From positions 1-64,000 of the forward strand of contig NZ_BJYA01000012.1 of the NCBI RefSeq assembly GCF_007991275.1: a stretch of DNA of 64,000 nt, written 5' to 3'. Origin of the DNA: Alkalibacillus haloalkaliphilus (GTDB lineage: Bacteria > Bacillota > Bacilli > Bacillales > Alkalibacillaceae). Both the position numbers and the translations under genes were made by a program. Shown piece by piece: positions 52,165-61,680 of this stretch. How positions within the stretch are numbered: the first letter of the stretch is position 1; each line of letters starts with the position of its first letter. Under the pieces are notes generated by a model. It had not been told where the DNA came from. It was given only the letters and a program-made list of their open reading frames with translations, and did not search any database.

Positions 52165-52821
52165 ATGAACCCATATTACTTTTATACAAATGATTTTGTT
52201 AGGGATCATTCGTGTACGTATGTATATGATCCGACGGCTAATCAAACGTTCACTGGACGTGACAACAACGACTGGGTCGAAGGTCAAGCGACGTGGACAG
52301 AAGGTGGGGAAGTAACGAAGTGTAACATTCCATGGTCTGACTTAGAGTACATGACAACGGCTGTTAGTAATCAAGCACCTTATGAATGTGGTGAAATGTT
52401 AAAGGTGAAGTTTCCTGAAACTGGTCGCGAAATTTTAGTGAAAGTTGTTGATACTGTAGACGGTTATCCGCCTCACCGTTTAAATTTACATCGTCAGGCT
52501 TTCTTGGCGTTAGGAGCGGATTTAGATTTTGGTATAATTGATATCGAAATTAAGCGATCACCAGAGTTAGAGGAAGAAATGTTTGGACGCTATTTGTTAG
52601 AAGTTTTGCAAATTGCTTACCCAAGATATGAAGTAACGGATTATGAATTTGTAGGTGAAGAAGAGATATCTGGTGATCGTCGTCGGGAAACATATGAGTT
52701 TATCGTAGAATCAGATGATGAACGCGTTAAAGTGAGAGGTCAAGTAACTTATAACCCACAAACAGACCGTGTCATATCATTTGATTTAGAAGAAGTGGAA
52801 ACTGATCATAATAACGGTTAG
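52165..52821 (+). CDS. Double-psi beta-barrel protein with DUF3889-like tail
   Basis: AGGAGGATTCAA sets ATG 52165; the ATG at 52141 lies upstream of that RBS and is rejected. The 218-residue protein has an N-terminal block GQATWTEGGEVTKCNIPWSD, then NQAPYECGEMLKVKFPETGR, which is the RlpA/expansin-like double-psi barrel, and a C-terminal ~75-residue DUF3889-like domain (LLEVLQIAYPRYEVTDYEF). No signal peptide is seen. Role unknown; family members are found in spore formers. Confidence 0.65.
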   Translation: MNPYYFYTNDFVRDHSCTYVYDPTANQTFTGRDNNDWVEGQATWTEGGEVTKCNIPWSDLEYMTTAVSNQAPYECGEMLKVKFPETGREILVKVVDTVDGYPPHRLNLHRQAFLALGADLDFGIIDIEIKRSPELEEEMFGRYLLEVLQIAYPRYEVTDYEFVGEEEISGDRRRETYEFIVESDDERVKVRGQVTYNPQTDRVISFDLEEVETDHNNG

Positions 52822-52825
52822 AAGG

Positions 52826-52857
52826 AAAGCGCTCTTATAATTTTAAGGGCGCTTTTT
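52826..52857 (+). terminator. Rho-independent terminator
   Basis: AAGCGCTCTTA and TAAGGGCGCTT arms (one wobble) then TTT. Confidence 0.75.
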
Positions 52858-52933
52858 CTGTTGTTCTCGTTAGTAATCTCTTGAAGGAATTACAATTGTA
52901 AAAGTCGAAATTGAACAGTATAGGGGTGGTATA

Positions 52934-53479
52934 GTGAACCATGTATTAATTGTAGGTGGAACAGGGATGTTGCGTGATGCAACCTTGTGGGTAGCTAATC
53001 AGGCTCGTTTTGTTTCAGTCATTGGACGTACTGAAGAAAAGATGGAACAAGTGACAAGAGATCAATCTAACGTTAACGCTATTTTGGCTGATTATAAAAA
53101 TGAAAAACAGCTAATGTCAAAATTGCAAGAAGCACAAAAACTTTACGGATCATTTGACTTAGTAGTCGCATGGGTTCACAATATTCCGGGAAAAGACCCG
53201 TTATCTGTTATAATGAAATCAGTAAACAATAATAATGAGTGGTCCTTATTTCATGTGACAGGTAGTAGTGCCGATCTTGAGGAAATTAGAGCTAGTCTAG
53301 AAGTACCTAGCTACTGTCGCTATAGCCAAGTTCAACTTGGATTTATGGTGGATGAGTCTTTAAATAGATCAAGATGGTTGACACATAATGAAATTTCAAA
53401 AGGTGTAATAGACGCTATTAACAAGCAAAAAGATCAATATATTATTGGACAATTAGAACCTTGGGACCAAAGACCGTAA
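52934..53479 (+). CDS. Short Rossmann-fold oxidoreductase-like protein
   Basis: A 181-residue protein with GGGGTGGTATA before GTG. The nucleotide-binding start is VLIVGGTGMLRDATLWVA and the pattern of YGSFDLVVAWVHNIP matches short-chain dehydrogenases. The usual catalytic YxxxK is not evident, so it may be a non-canonical or degraded SDR. The next gene lies 14 bp downstream. Confidence 0.7.
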   Translation: MNHVLIVGGTGMLRDATLWVANQARFVSVIGRTEEKMEQVTRDQSNVNAILADYKNEKQLMSKLQEAQKLYGSFDLVVAWVHNIPGKDPLSVIMKSVNNNNEWSLFHVTGSSADLEEIRASLEVPSYCRYSQVQLGFMVDESLNRSRWLTHNEISKGVIDAINKQKDQYIIGQLEPWDQRP

Positions 53480-53493
53480 AGAGAGTGAACTAA

Positions 53494-53985
53494 ATGGATT
53501 TTGTAGATATTTTATGGTGGATTTTAGTTATAGTACTGTTCTTATCAAGTTACGCTGGTATTATATTTCCGATTATTCCAGCACCGCTTGTTATTTGGGG
53601 CGGTTTTTTAGTCTATCATTTTGCAATTAATGATGAATCATTAACAGTGTTTTTTTGGTGGTCGATGGTTGTATTAACTGTGATTGTCATAGTAGCTGAT
53701 ATTATTGCAAATAGTTATTTCGTTAAAAAGTACGGTGGATCAAAACGAGGAGAATGGGCAGCTGCTATTGGTGTCATTGTTGGCTCTTTTATTATACCAC
53801 CATTTGGTATTTTAATTGTTCCAACTATTGCAGTATTTGTCGTGGAAATGTTGCAAAAGCGAACTTATGAAGAAGCATTTAAAGCATCTATTGGGTCGCT
53901 GTTAGGGTTTTTAGGTGGTGCATTTGCAAAGTTTGTTGTCTTAACCGTAATGATTGTTTGGTTCTTTGTATTAGTAATTATTTAA
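53494..53985 (+). CDS. DUF456 family membrane protein
   Basis: A 163-residue protein with TM segments at about residues 5-24, 26-45, 55-77, 88-110 and 138-162. The block GIIFPIIPAPLVIWGG and the glycine-rich YGGSKRGEWAAAIGVIVGSFI match DUF456. Function unknown. Likely co-transcribed with the upstream gene. Confidence 0.85.
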   Translation: MDFVDILWWILVIVLFLSSYAGIIFPIIPAPLVIWGGFLVYHFAINDESLTVFFWWSMVVLTVIVIVADIIANSYFVKKYGGSKRGEWAAAIGVIVGSFIIPPFGILIVPTIAVFVVEMLQKRTYEEAFKASIGSLLGFLGGAFAKFVVLTVMIVWFFVLVII

Positions 53986-54019
53986 GTTCCTATTATATGA
54001 CTAAGTGAGGTAGTAGCTA

Positions 54020-55306
54020 GTGAAAATATTTTTGTTAGCGGTGTTGTTATTTGTTGTCGGGTGTTCTAATGGGCAAGAAGCTGAAGTTGAAGAGAATGTT
54101 CTAGAAGATTTATTAGGTGATTGGCATGGTGCGATCGAGGTGCCTGATGTTCCGTTAAATATCCAAGTGTCATTTGAAGAAGATGAAGATGAAGAGGTCA
54201 TTGGCTTCATCAGTATTCCTGCACAAGGTATTGATCGGTATCCACTTTCTGATTTAGAGGTTGAGGAGGAAGTGGTAAGCTTTGAGATGGATATTCCAGG
54301 ACAGTTTATTGAGTTTGAAGGTGAGTTAACTGAGAATGAAACGTTTGAAGGAGATTTTAATCAACAAGGGCACACCTTTGATTTTAAGCTTGAACGTGGT
54401 TTGCTTGCAGAAGAAGATGATCAAGAGGAAATTAATTGGCTGACTGTTGATACGGAGTTCGGGCCGTTACAAGGCGAGTTATTAGAACCAGAAGGAGAAG
54501 AGGCTCAAACAGTTGCTTTAATCATTCCAGGTTCAGGCCCAACAGATCGAAATGGTAATTCACCTGGCATGGAAAATGATAGTTTGAAAATGGTAGCTGA
54601 AACTTTAGGTGAACAAAATGTAGCAAGTTTGAGATATAGTAAACGTGGTGCTGGTGAAAATAGTGAAGTGACGATTCCAGAAGAAGAGTTAGCCATTGAA
54701 GACTTAGTGGAAGATGCAGTTAAATGGTTACAAAAGTTAGACGAAAAAGAGCAGTACGACCAACTAATCATAGTAGGTCATAGTCAAGGAGCGTTAATTG
54801 GGAGCTTGGCAGCGTTACAAGTCGATGTTGATGGTTTAGTTTCACTTGCTGGTGCTGGTCGACCGATGAGTGAAGTTTTACTTGATCAACTGGAAGGTCA
54901 ATTAACAGGTGATTTACTAGAAGAAGCGGAAATGATTATTGAAAGTTTGCAAGAAGGCGAATATGTTGAAGAAGTTAGTAGTGAATTGTATAGCTTGTTT
55001 AGACCGACCGTGCAGCCATTTATAGCAACTTGGTTTACTTATAATCCAACAGAAATAGCTTCATCCATAACTGTGCCAACACTAATTGCACAGGGGACAC
55101 ATGATACTCAAGTGTTTGTTGAAGATGCGGAAAATTTAGCTGAAGCGTATCCTAATAATGACCTGGTCATTGTTGATGGTATGAATCATGTGCTGAAAGA
55201 TTCACCAAGTCCAAATGATATGTCGTCATATGCTGACCCGTCTATTCCGTTATCGGAGGATTTAGTTGAGGAAATTAACCAATTTATTGAACGTTTAAGT
55301 CCCTAA
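54020..55306 (+). CDS. Alpha/beta hydrolase lipoprotein
   Basis: A 428-residue secreted lipoprotein with lipobox VVGC (Cys15). An acidic N-terminal domain with beta-rich LGDWHGAIEVP and FEGELTENETFEG precedes the hydrolase. The nucleophile is the Ser in VGHSQGALIG, with PGSGPTDRNGNSPG before it and GTHDTQVF and GMNHVLKD for Asp and His. It resembles YqiA/Pip-like esterases such as B. subtilis YjcH-type proteins, but the exact substrate is unknown. GTG start. Confidence 0.8.
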   Translation: MKIFLLAVLLFVVGCSNGQEAEVEENVLEDLLGDWHGAIEVPDVPLNIQVSFEEDEDEEVIGFISIPAQGIDRYPLSDLEVEEEVVSFEMDIPGQFIEFEGELTENETFEGDFNQQGHTFDFKLERGLLAEEDDQEEINWLTVDTEFGPLQGELLEPEGEEAQTVALIIPGSGPTDRNGNSPGMENDSLKMVAETLGEQNVASLRYSKRGAGENSEVTIPEEELAIEDLVEDAVKWLQKLDEKEQYDQLIIVGHSQGALIGSLAALQVDVDGLVSLAGAGRPMSEVLLDQLEGQLTGDLLEEAEMIIESLQEGEYVEEVSSELYSLFRPTVQPFIATWFTYNPTEIASSITVPTLIAQGTHDTQVFVEDAENLAEAYPNNDLVIVDGMNHVLKDSPSPNDMSSYADPSIPLSEDLVEEINQFIERLSP

Positions 55307-55332
55307 GGCACATAGCTTTAGGGACTTTTTTT
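55297..55332 (+). terminator. Rho-independent terminator
   Basis: AAGTCCCTAAG and CTTTAGGGACTT arms then seven T. Confidence 0.88.
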
Positions 55333-55336
55333 AACT

Positions 55337-56272
55337 CTAGTAATAGACTTTATTTAAGTAACGGCTGAGAGTGTTGGCGATTGCTTGCATTCCATACATT
55401 TCAACTTTGCTTTCAGCATCTGAATTGTAGTTCGTATTTGTATTGACATCATAAGTATATATGTTGCCATCTAAGTCATAAATGAATTCAATGCCAGCAA
55501 AATCAATTCTATTATCGCTTAAAAATGTTTCGTACTGCTGAATAATAGGGTGTTTGAAATCGCTAATGATTTGAAACTTTTCTTGAGTATTTTCTGTCGT
55601 CATGCAAAACTGATCCTCAATAGAACATGCGTCTGCAGGGCATAGTTCGAACCCATCTGAAGTATCAACTTTAACCGCATAGTAGAACTTCCCGTCAATA
55701 AACTCACAACGTGTAATTGAAGCATCAGGTGATTCAATATACTGTTGAAGCAAAGTGATACCATCAATAGGCTCTTCAAATTCACCGCTATATACGTAAC
55801 TTTCCAAAGCCTCTACAGTTTGAAAGAGTTGTACACCTAACCCTTTTCCCGCACGGTTATGTTTTGTGATAAAAGGTTTTTCCATTTTGTGTGCTGCTTC
55901 AACTAATTGTTGTTTTCCTACAGTGACGATCGTTTTAGGCGTTTGTATGCCAGTCTTTTGCAATGCTGTGTATTGTCTTGCTTTGTTAATTTCAAGGTCT
56001 AACGCATGACTGCCGTTAAGGACAGTGCGATCGTGTTGCTCTAACCACGCTAATACAGCTGTTACTAGTTCAGGTGCATAACGATGATCACGCGTGTGGG
56101 AAGAAGCACTCATTCTATTGTAAAAGATTCCTTCGGGAGGTTCTTCTGTTAAATCAATTGATCCTTCGTTAATAAACCAATCTTCGTATGGTACATCCAG
56201 TTGGTCCAAAGCTTTGAACAAAGGTTCTGTCCACTCTGAATTTTCATGGATTACATATATTTTCTGTGTCAT
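55337..56272 (-). CDS. ATP-grasp ligase, RimK/glutamate-ligase-like
   Basis: A 311-residue protein with the ATP-grasp nucleotide site KPFITKHNRAGKGLGVQLF (residues ~152-170), and Mg ligands in FAGIEFIYDLDGNIYTYDVNTNTNY. The N-terminal part (YNRMSASSHTR) matches the RimK-type family. It probably joins an amino acid to an acceptor. The substrate is unknown and no partner genes are next to it. Confidence 0.75.
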   Translation of the reverse strand: MTQKIYVIHENSEWTEPLFKALDQLDVPYEDWFINEGSIDLTEEPPEGIFYNRMSASSHTRDHRYAPELVTAVLAWLEQHDRTVLNGSHALDLEINKARQYTALQKTGIQTPKTIVTVGKQQLVEAAHKMEKPFITKHNRAGKGLGVQLFQTVEALESYVYSGEFEEPIDGITLLQQYIESPDASITRCEFIDGKFYYAVKVDTSDGFELCPADACSIEDQFCMTTENTQEKFQIISDFKHPIIQQYETFLSDNRIDFAGIEFIYDLDGNIYTYDVNTNTNYNSDAESKVEMYGMQAIANTLSRYLNKVYY

Positions 56273-56510
56273 TACCCCAACTCCTTTAATTCCTATCTGT
56301 TTACTAGTATATTGTAAATGCGTTGAAAAGGAAACGGATTAGGCTTTAAATATCTTAAATTAATATAAAAACTACAGAATTCAAGTTTTATTTTAATTCA
56401 ATTTACTGCTTTCAAACCTACCGATTTGTGCTACAATGGTACAAAAGTCTGAAAATTCGGCATATGATTAAAAGAAAGAGATCTCCAGCATGTTAATTGG
56501 GGGAATAAAA

Positions 56511-56744
56511 TTGAAGTTGTTCGCAAAAGTATTAGTCTTTATTGGAATAGTCTCTGTTCTAATTGGGTTGATCCCGGTATTTTTTATTTACCCAAATGAG
56601 GATTGGGATTCGTTTTTGGAATTTGTAAATTACATGATGCTTGAAGCTGATGAGCGGTTACTATGGCAGGTTGGTGCTGTCATTTGGGTGCTTGGTATAT
56701 GGAGATTGAGAAAAGAGAGGAAAAAAGGGAGAATCTTTTATTGA
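56511..56744 (+). CDS. Small two-TM protein, unknown
   Basis: GGGGGAATAAAA precedes TTG 56511. The 77-residue product has one clear TM helix (residues ~5-26) and a second hydrophobic stretch (~50-66), with a basic end RKERKKGR. No family recognised. The upstream 240 bp are gene-free. Confidence 0.5.
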   Translation: MKLFAKVLVFIGIVSVLIGLIPVFFIYPNEDWDSFLEFVNYMMLEADERLLWQVGAVIWVLGIWRLRKERKKGRIFY

Positions 56745-56765
56745 TGAAGACTCAACTTACATAAT

Positions 56766-56795
56766 AATCACTCGCCTAAGGAGAAGGCGAGTGGT
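56766..56795. terminator. Hairpin between convergent genes
   Basis: AATCACTCGCC and GGCGAGTGGTT (one wobble) arms with an 8-nt loop. No long T-tract on either strand. Confidence 0.6.
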
Positions 56796-56797
56796 TG

Positions 56798-57613
56798 TTA
56801 AATTACAGGTATTTGAATTTCGGATAAGAATTCCTCAGGTTTATAAGTGATGTAATGGTCAATAATTGTTCGTTCAATCGCATCACCATTAATGGTAAGT
56901 TGATTTTCTTTTATAAATTCCATTATTTGAGCATAGTACTGTTTTGAATTAATTCGTTCATCATTACAATACATACAGACGTATTGTCCTGCAGGTAATG
57001 TGGTTGCAATATCATCGGTAACGTTTTCTTCTTCAACGAGTAGAAATACTGAATTGTACTTTTTTCGTTCTTCACTTTGTAATTGATTAATAGGTAGAGT
57101 AACACCGACAGAACCGATGAAAATTGAGGACTTCAGCTTTGCGATGTTCTCTAAGCGCCTTAAAGAAATTTCAAGTTCAGAATGTGAGTTAATAGGCTTT
57201 TGAATTTGAATAATTTTACGTTCGCTAATTGGTTTAATGAAAGGTTTGCCTATGTTTTGGTTACTTTTAGCCCATTCAAGTTCAGAGATTCTGTTTTGCA
57301 CTCGCTCGTTTATATTTTGTAACTCGTGAATTTTATTTTCAGTTTCTTGCTGTTGTTTTTTTAGTATATCTAGAAAGAAATTTAGATCTCGTTTATCAAA
57401 TTGTTCTTTAATATCTTTTAATGAAACACCGAGGTTTCTAAGATAATTGATCGTATTTAGATGTTCAAACTGATCGGTAGAGTAATAGCGGTAATTATTG
57501 TTCTGGTCAACTTCAATTGGTTTAAATAAATCAATTTCATCGTAGTACCTTAGTGTCTTAACTGAGATGTTGTGTAGTTTGGCTATTTCTCCAATTGTAA
57601 AGCGGTCTTTCAT
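56798..57613 (-). CDS. MerR family regulator
   Basis: A 271-residue protein. AGAGGTGG precedes ATG 57613. The MerR winged HTH is at residues 1-70 (FTIGEIAKLHNISVKTLRYY, then KPIEVDQNNNYRYYS), followed by a coiled coil and a C-terminal effector-binding domain (GyrI-like; LPAGQYVCMYC). BltR/BmrR-type regulators bind hydrophobic or cationic compounds. It is encoded last in the Fur-controlled siderophore transport cluster, 18 bp after the SBP gene, and may report on the imported compound. Confidence 0.85.
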   Translation of the reverse strand: MKDRFTIGEIAKLHNISVKTLRYYDEIDLFKPIEVDQNNNYRYYSTDQFEHLNTINYLRNLGVSLKDIKEQFDKRDLNFFLDILKKQQQETENKIHELQNINERVQNRISELEWAKSNQNIGKPFIKPISERKIIQIQKPINSHSELEISLRRLENIAKLKSSIFIGSVGVTLPINQLQSEERKKYNSVFLLVEEENVTDDIATTLPAGQYVCMYCNDERINSKQYYAQIMEFIKENQLTINGDAIERTIIDHYITYKPEEFLSEIQIPVI

Positions 57614-57631
57614 GTTAGCCACCTCTAAAAT

Positions 57632-58552
57632 CTATTCTACTGCATTTTTAATTTCATTTACCATTTCACTTATTGACTGAAGTCCACCATCTGCAATGTA
57701 CCAGTATTCAGGGTTTAAATAGAATATTTGATTGTTTTGATAAGCAGTTGTATTTTCAATTAGACTGTTTTCAATTGTTTCTTGTGCTGTAGCTTCTCCC
57801 TCAACAACCGCATCACGGTCTATTACGAATAAATAATCTGGATCTTGCTCAACGATAAATTCAAATGAAATGTTTTGCCCGTGTGTTGCAACATCAATGC
57901 TGTCATCAACTGGTGTGACGCCTAACATATCGTGAATTAATCCAAAACGGGAACCAGAACCATAAGCGCTAACACTACCACCAGTTGCAAGTGTAATAAG
58001 TCCTGTTTGATCACTTGAAGATGTCAGCTCTTGAACAGCATCAACTTCAGCTTGAACCTCATCAATTGCTTCGTTTACTTCATCTTGAACGTTAAATATG
58101 TCACCAATTATACCAACATTACGTGAAATTGACTCCATGTAAGCTTCAGAATCCGTTTCAACGTAAACAGTAGGAGCTATTTCCTCAAGGTCTTCATAAA
58201 GATCCGCTTGCCTTCCAGATATAATGATTAAATCAGGATCCATTCCATATATTGCTTCAAAATCAGGTTCTTTTAAGCCACCAGCATGCTCATACTCATC
58301 AGACTCGTAATGAGATAAGTAAGAAGGAAGGTTATCTTTTGGAACACCAGTTACTGATAGGTCTAATGTGTCTAATGTGTCCAACATTCCTAAGTCAAAT
58401 ACTACGACACTTTCGGGATTTTCAACCACGGTTGCTTCGCCGAGTTCGTGTTCTATCGTAATAGTATTCTCATCTTGTGCGCTGTTCTCATCAGTTCCAC
58501 AAGCAGCTAACGTTATTAAAACTAAACTAACAATAATAATTAATTTTTTCAT
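57632..58552 (-). CDS. Siderophore ABC substrate-binding lipoprotein
   Basis: GAGGTGATC precedes ATG 58552. The 306-residue lipoprotein (lipobox LAAC, Cys18) has the type III binding-protein layout: VVVFDLGMLDTLDTLDL, a connecting helix, DPDLIIISGRQADLYEDL and DPDYLFVIDRDAVV. It resembles YclQ/FatB-type catecholate (petrobactin) binding proteins. Ligand assignment is inference. Confidence 0.88.
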   Translation of the reverse strand: MKKLIIIVSLVLITLAACGTDENSAQDENTITIEHELGEATVVENPESVVVFDLGMLDTLDTLDLSVTGVPKDNLPSYLSHYESDEYEHAGGLKEPDFEAIYGMDPDLIIISGRQADLYEDLEEIAPTVYVETDSEAYMESISRNVGIIGDIFNVQDEVNEAIDEVQAEVDAVQELTSSSDQTGLITLATGGSVSAYGSGSRFGLIHDMLGVTPVDDSIDVATHGQNISFEFIVEQDPDYLFVIDRDAVVEGEATAQETIENSLIENTTAYQNNQIFYLNPEYWYIADGGLQSISEMVNEIKNAVE

Positions 58553-58576
58553 TTTGATCACCTCATATTTTAATTT

Positions 58577-59335
58577 TTAACCGAAATACACACAAACTTT
58601 GCAACGGTTCATCTGTCGGATTGGAATGTCCATGTCGTATATTTCACGAAGTGTAGATTCTTCGATTATGTCATCAACTGGTCCTTGTTTAATAATAGCT
58701 CCATCTTTCAATGCAACAATGTAATCTGAGTAAAAGGATGCGAAATTGATATCGTGAATGACAATGACAACCGTCTTACCTAATTCATCTACTAATCTTC
58801 TTAACACTTTCATAATTTGTACAGCGTGCTTCATATCTAAGTTGTTAAGAGGTTCGTCGAGTAGAATATACTCGGTGTCTTGAGCGATGACCATGGCTAT
58901 GTGAGCACGCTGTTTTTGACCACCACTTAACTCATCAAGGTACTGATTCTCTAAATCTTCTAATTCCATAAAAGCAATAGCTTCATTAATATATTCTTCA
59001 TCTTCTTTTGTTAAATGACCTTGTGAGTAAGGAAAACGACCAAATGATACAAGTTCACGCACTGTTAATTTAACGGTAATATGGTTCGCTTGTTTTAAGA
59101 TTGCCATCTTTTTAGAGAGCTCACGACTTTTCCATTCACTCATCTTCTTGCGGTCGATATTGATTTCACCAAGATCATATTGAATGAGTCGGCTTACTGC
59201 AGAAAGCAAAGTACTCTTACCTGCACCATTTGGCCCGATGAATGATGTCACTTTTCCTTTTTGAATGTTGACTGACACATCATCAACAACGGTTTTGTCA
59301 CCATATTTTTTAGAAAGCTCTTTAACTTCAATCAT
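58577..59335 (-). CDS. Siderophore ABC transporter ATPase
   Basis: A 252-residue FecE-type ATPase. Walker A GPNGAGKSTL (residues ~35), signature LSGGQKQRAHIAMVIAQD, Walker B YILLDEPLNNLD and switch His. Overlaps the upstream permease by four bases (ATGA). Powers iron-siderophore import with the two permeases. Confidence 0.92.
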   Translation of the reverse strand: MIEVKELSKKYGDKTVVDDVSVNIQKGKVTSFIGPNGAGKSTLLSAVSRLIQYDLGEINIDRKKMSEWKSRELSKKMAILKQANHITVKLTVRELVSFGRFPYSQGHLTKEDEEYINEAIAFMELEDLENQYLDELSGGQKQRAHIAMVIAQDTEYILLDEPLNNLDMKHAVQIMKVLRRLVDELGKTVVIVIHDINFASFYSDYIVALKDGAIIKQGPVDDIIEESTLREIYDMDIPIRQMNRCKVCVYFG

Positions 59336-60279
59336 GCTCGACTCTCCTTTAATAGTAGATAAATAAAGTACACACCACCAACGAAATTAATAATGACACT
59401 GATTGTAGTAGAGAAAGTAAAGGCTCTCTCAACAATGAATTGTCCTCCGACTAAAGCAATCACACTAATGAGCATTGCTCCGATAATCAGTTCACGGTGT
59501 CGATAGGTTTTAAGAAATTCGTAAGCTACATTGGCCACAAGCAACCCTAAAAATGTAATAGGGCCAACTAATACAGTGGCAATCGATATTAAGATTGCGA
59601 CAATTATAAAGATTTGTTTCACAACGTAATCATAGTCAACACCTAGATTAATTGCCTGGTCTTTACCAAGTGATAAAACATCTAAGTATCTTGCAAATTT
59701 TAAAAAATATAAAGCAGTTACAACCATCCCGGCTAGTGCTATATAAAACAGGTCAGTATTGACGTTGTTAAAGCTAGCGAACATCTGGTCTTGAACGACT
59801 TGGAACTCATTTGGGTCAATTAACACTTGCATAAATTCTGATAGACTGCTGAAAAACGTTCCTAAAATTAACCCAACAAGTAAAAGGAAATATATATTTT
59901 GCCCTTCTCTTTTGAAAAGAAAACGGTAAAGCAGTAAAGCGAAAACAATCATTAAACCGACTGATAAAAAGAAATTAAAGTATTGATTCACGATTGTTAA
60001 ATGAGTTGAACCAAAGACAAAAATAAGCCCTGTTTGAATTAATAAATAAAGAGAGTCTAAACCAATAATGCTCGGTGTTAAGATCCGGTTATTAGTTACG
60101 GTTTGAAAGATTACTGTCGAAAAGGCAATAGCGCTACCTGTTAATATAATTGCTAGTATTTTCATAGTTCTTCTTGGGAGTACATAATCCCAATGTTCTC
60201 CTAAATTCCAAAAAAGAAATAATGTCGTTAGAAGTAGGGCGATCGCAGCGAGTATGATTAGTTTGGTTTTGTTATGCAT
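59332..60279 (-). CDS. Siderophore ABC permease (second)
   Basis: A 315-residue FecCD-type permease with about 9 TM segments; the core block FGSTHLTIVNQYFNFF and the EAA-like region VGPITFLGLLVANVAYEF are typical. Overlaps the first permease by 8 bp. YclO-like by position. Confidence 0.9.
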   Translation of the reverse strand: MHNKTKLIILAAIALLLTTLFLFWNLGEHWDYVLPRRTMKILAIILTGSAIAFSTVIFQTVTNNRILTPSIIGLDSLYLLIQTGLIFVFGSTHLTIVNQYFNFFLSVGLMIVFALLLYRFLFKREGQNIYFLLLVGLILGTFFSSLSEFMQVLIDPNEFQVVQDQMFASFNNVNTDLFYIALAGMVVTALYFLKFARYLDVLSLGKDQAINLGVDYDYVVKQIFIIVAILISIATVLVGPITFLGLLVANVAYEFLKTYRHRELIIGAMLISVIALVGGQFIVERAFTFSTTISVIINFVGGVYFIYLLLKESRA

Positions 60280-61222
60280 ATGCCTTTCTCCTTAATAACA
60301 AGTAAATAAATATACCACTACCAATTACGCCCACTGTTAAGCCTATCGGAATTTCGTATGGGTAAATAACGACACGTCCTAAAATGTCACACGCTAATAC
60401 GAACAAAGCACCTAAGACAGCTGTGTGCGGCAAGTTTTTGCGTAAATGATCCCCACGGTATATGGAAACAATGTTCGGTATGATTAAACCAAGAAACGGA
60501 ATTAACCCTACTGTTAGAACGACTACCGAAGTTGCGACAGCGACTATAATTAGCCCTAAGTTGACGATTTGTTTATAATTCATGCCAAGGTTTGTAGAAA
60601 AATCTTCTCCCATACCAGCAATTGTAAATTTATTAGCGTAAAAATAAGCAATTGCAAGCAATGGAACACTTATGTATAACAGCTCGTAACGCCCTGCTAG
60701 AATCATAGAAAAATCTCCTTGAAGCCAAGCTGTCATACTTTGTATTAAATCATGTTGATAAGCAAAAAATGTTGTGATGGAACCGATAATATTACCAAAC
60801 ATAATCCCTACAAGTGGAATAAAGATTGCATCTTTAAACTTTATCTTCTCTAAGATCTTCATAAAGATCATCGTCCCTAATACAGCAAATGCCATAGCTG
60901 TAATAGCTTGCTGCATCGGGCTTGCTGATGAGAATACAAGCAGGGAAACAAGAATGCCTAACCTAGCAGAATCCATTGTGCCCGCGGTTGTGGGGGAGAC
61001 AAATTTATTTCGACTTAGTTGTTGCATGATTAATCCGCATACAGCCATTGTTGCTCCAGCGATCAATATACTGGCTAAACGCGGAATTCGGCTTTGTAAC
61101 ATGATTTGTTGCTGTTGTTCAGTTAATTGAGCTATGTCCGTTAGACTTATGTTTGTTGCTCCTATAAACAGGGAAATGATGGACAACACAATTAAAACTG
61201 GGACTAAGTATTTTAACTTCAT
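60272..61222 (-). CDS. Siderophore ABC permease (first)
   Basis: A 316-residue FecCD-type permease; ATG 61222 preferred (a TTG at 61231 is possible). The glycine-rich RIPRLASILIAGATMAVCG and VGLIPFLGLIIPNIVSIYRG blocks mark the family. It is the first gene of the operon, downstream of a perfect Fur box. YclN-like by position. Confidence 0.9.
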   Translation of the reverse strand: MKLKYLVPVLIVLSIISLFIGATNISLTDIAQLTEQQQQIMLQSRIPRLASILIAGATMAVCGLIMQQLSRNKFVSPTTAGTMDSARLGILVSLLVFSSASPMQQAITAMAFAVLGTMIFMKILEKIKFKDAIFIPLVGIMFGNIIGSITTFFAYQHDLIQSMTAWLQGDFSMILAGRYELLYISVPLLAIAYFYANKFTIAGMGEDFSTNLGMNYKQIVNLGLIIVAVATSVVVLTVGLIPFLGLIIPNIVSIYRGDHLRKNLPHTAVLGALFVLACDILGRVVIYPYEIPIGLTVGVIGSGIFIYLLLRRKAYA

Positions 61223-61261
61223 ATGACACAAACTTTCTGCTCAAGATTCTCATTTTGAATA

Positions 61262-61280
61262 ATTGATAATGATTATCAAT
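61262..61280. promoter_or_regulatory. Fur box
   Basis: ATTGATAATGATTATCAAT is a perfect 19-bp palindrome with the 7-1-7 core TGATAATgATTATCA, 40 bp before the permease start. A second, weaker box (TGAGAATTATTTTCA) lies at 61330-61344. Iron-dependent repression of the transport operon is strongly supported. Confidence 0.9.
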
Positions 61281-61507
61281 TCCAAATAAAATAATAAACT
61301 CTCCAGTGGGTGGAGAGTCAACGAATAAATGAGAATTATTTTCAATTATTTTTTCATTTGTGCTTCATAAATGGAAAGTTGAGGACATATACTAAACGGT
61401 GTGTGCGTCTTGAAATAAAAAGGTGTTAATAATTTGTTCGTTATATAGTATAATTAAAGTGATGTGTTTTGGTGGGGCTCCTCTGAATTGTATTGTTTTT
61501 AAATACT

Positions 61508-61535
61508 TTGAATTTAAGGGATTTTAATGTACAAT
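61508..61535 (+). promoter_or_regulatory. Promoter of antisense RNA
   Basis: TTGAAT, 16-bp spacer, TACAAT, predicting a transcript from ~61542 that runs antisense to the toxin mRNA 3' end. Confidence 0.6.
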
Positions 61536-61541
61536 AATGGA

Positions 61542-61680
61542 GAGTGAAGAACACAAAAGGAGAAGCCATCGGTGCGGCAACACCAATGGCTTTGTACAAT
61601 AGCTCTCTAAAGGGAGCGGCTCGCTACAGGTTTGGTAATCACCCATGCTCACCAGGCTAATGGGTGGTTACTCACTTTCC
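61542..61680 (+). ncRNA. Candidate antisense RNA of a type I toxin-antitoxin pair
   Basis: Starting near 61542 it contains AGCCATCGGTG-loop-CACCAATGGCT (61564-61591) and GTAATCACCCAT-loop-ATGGGTGGTTAC (61635-61671). These are complementary to the toxin mRNA terminator and the region after its stop. A 3'-overlapping antisense arrangement is known for bsrG/SR4 and txpA/RatA. The RNA ends are estimates. Confidence 0.5.
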
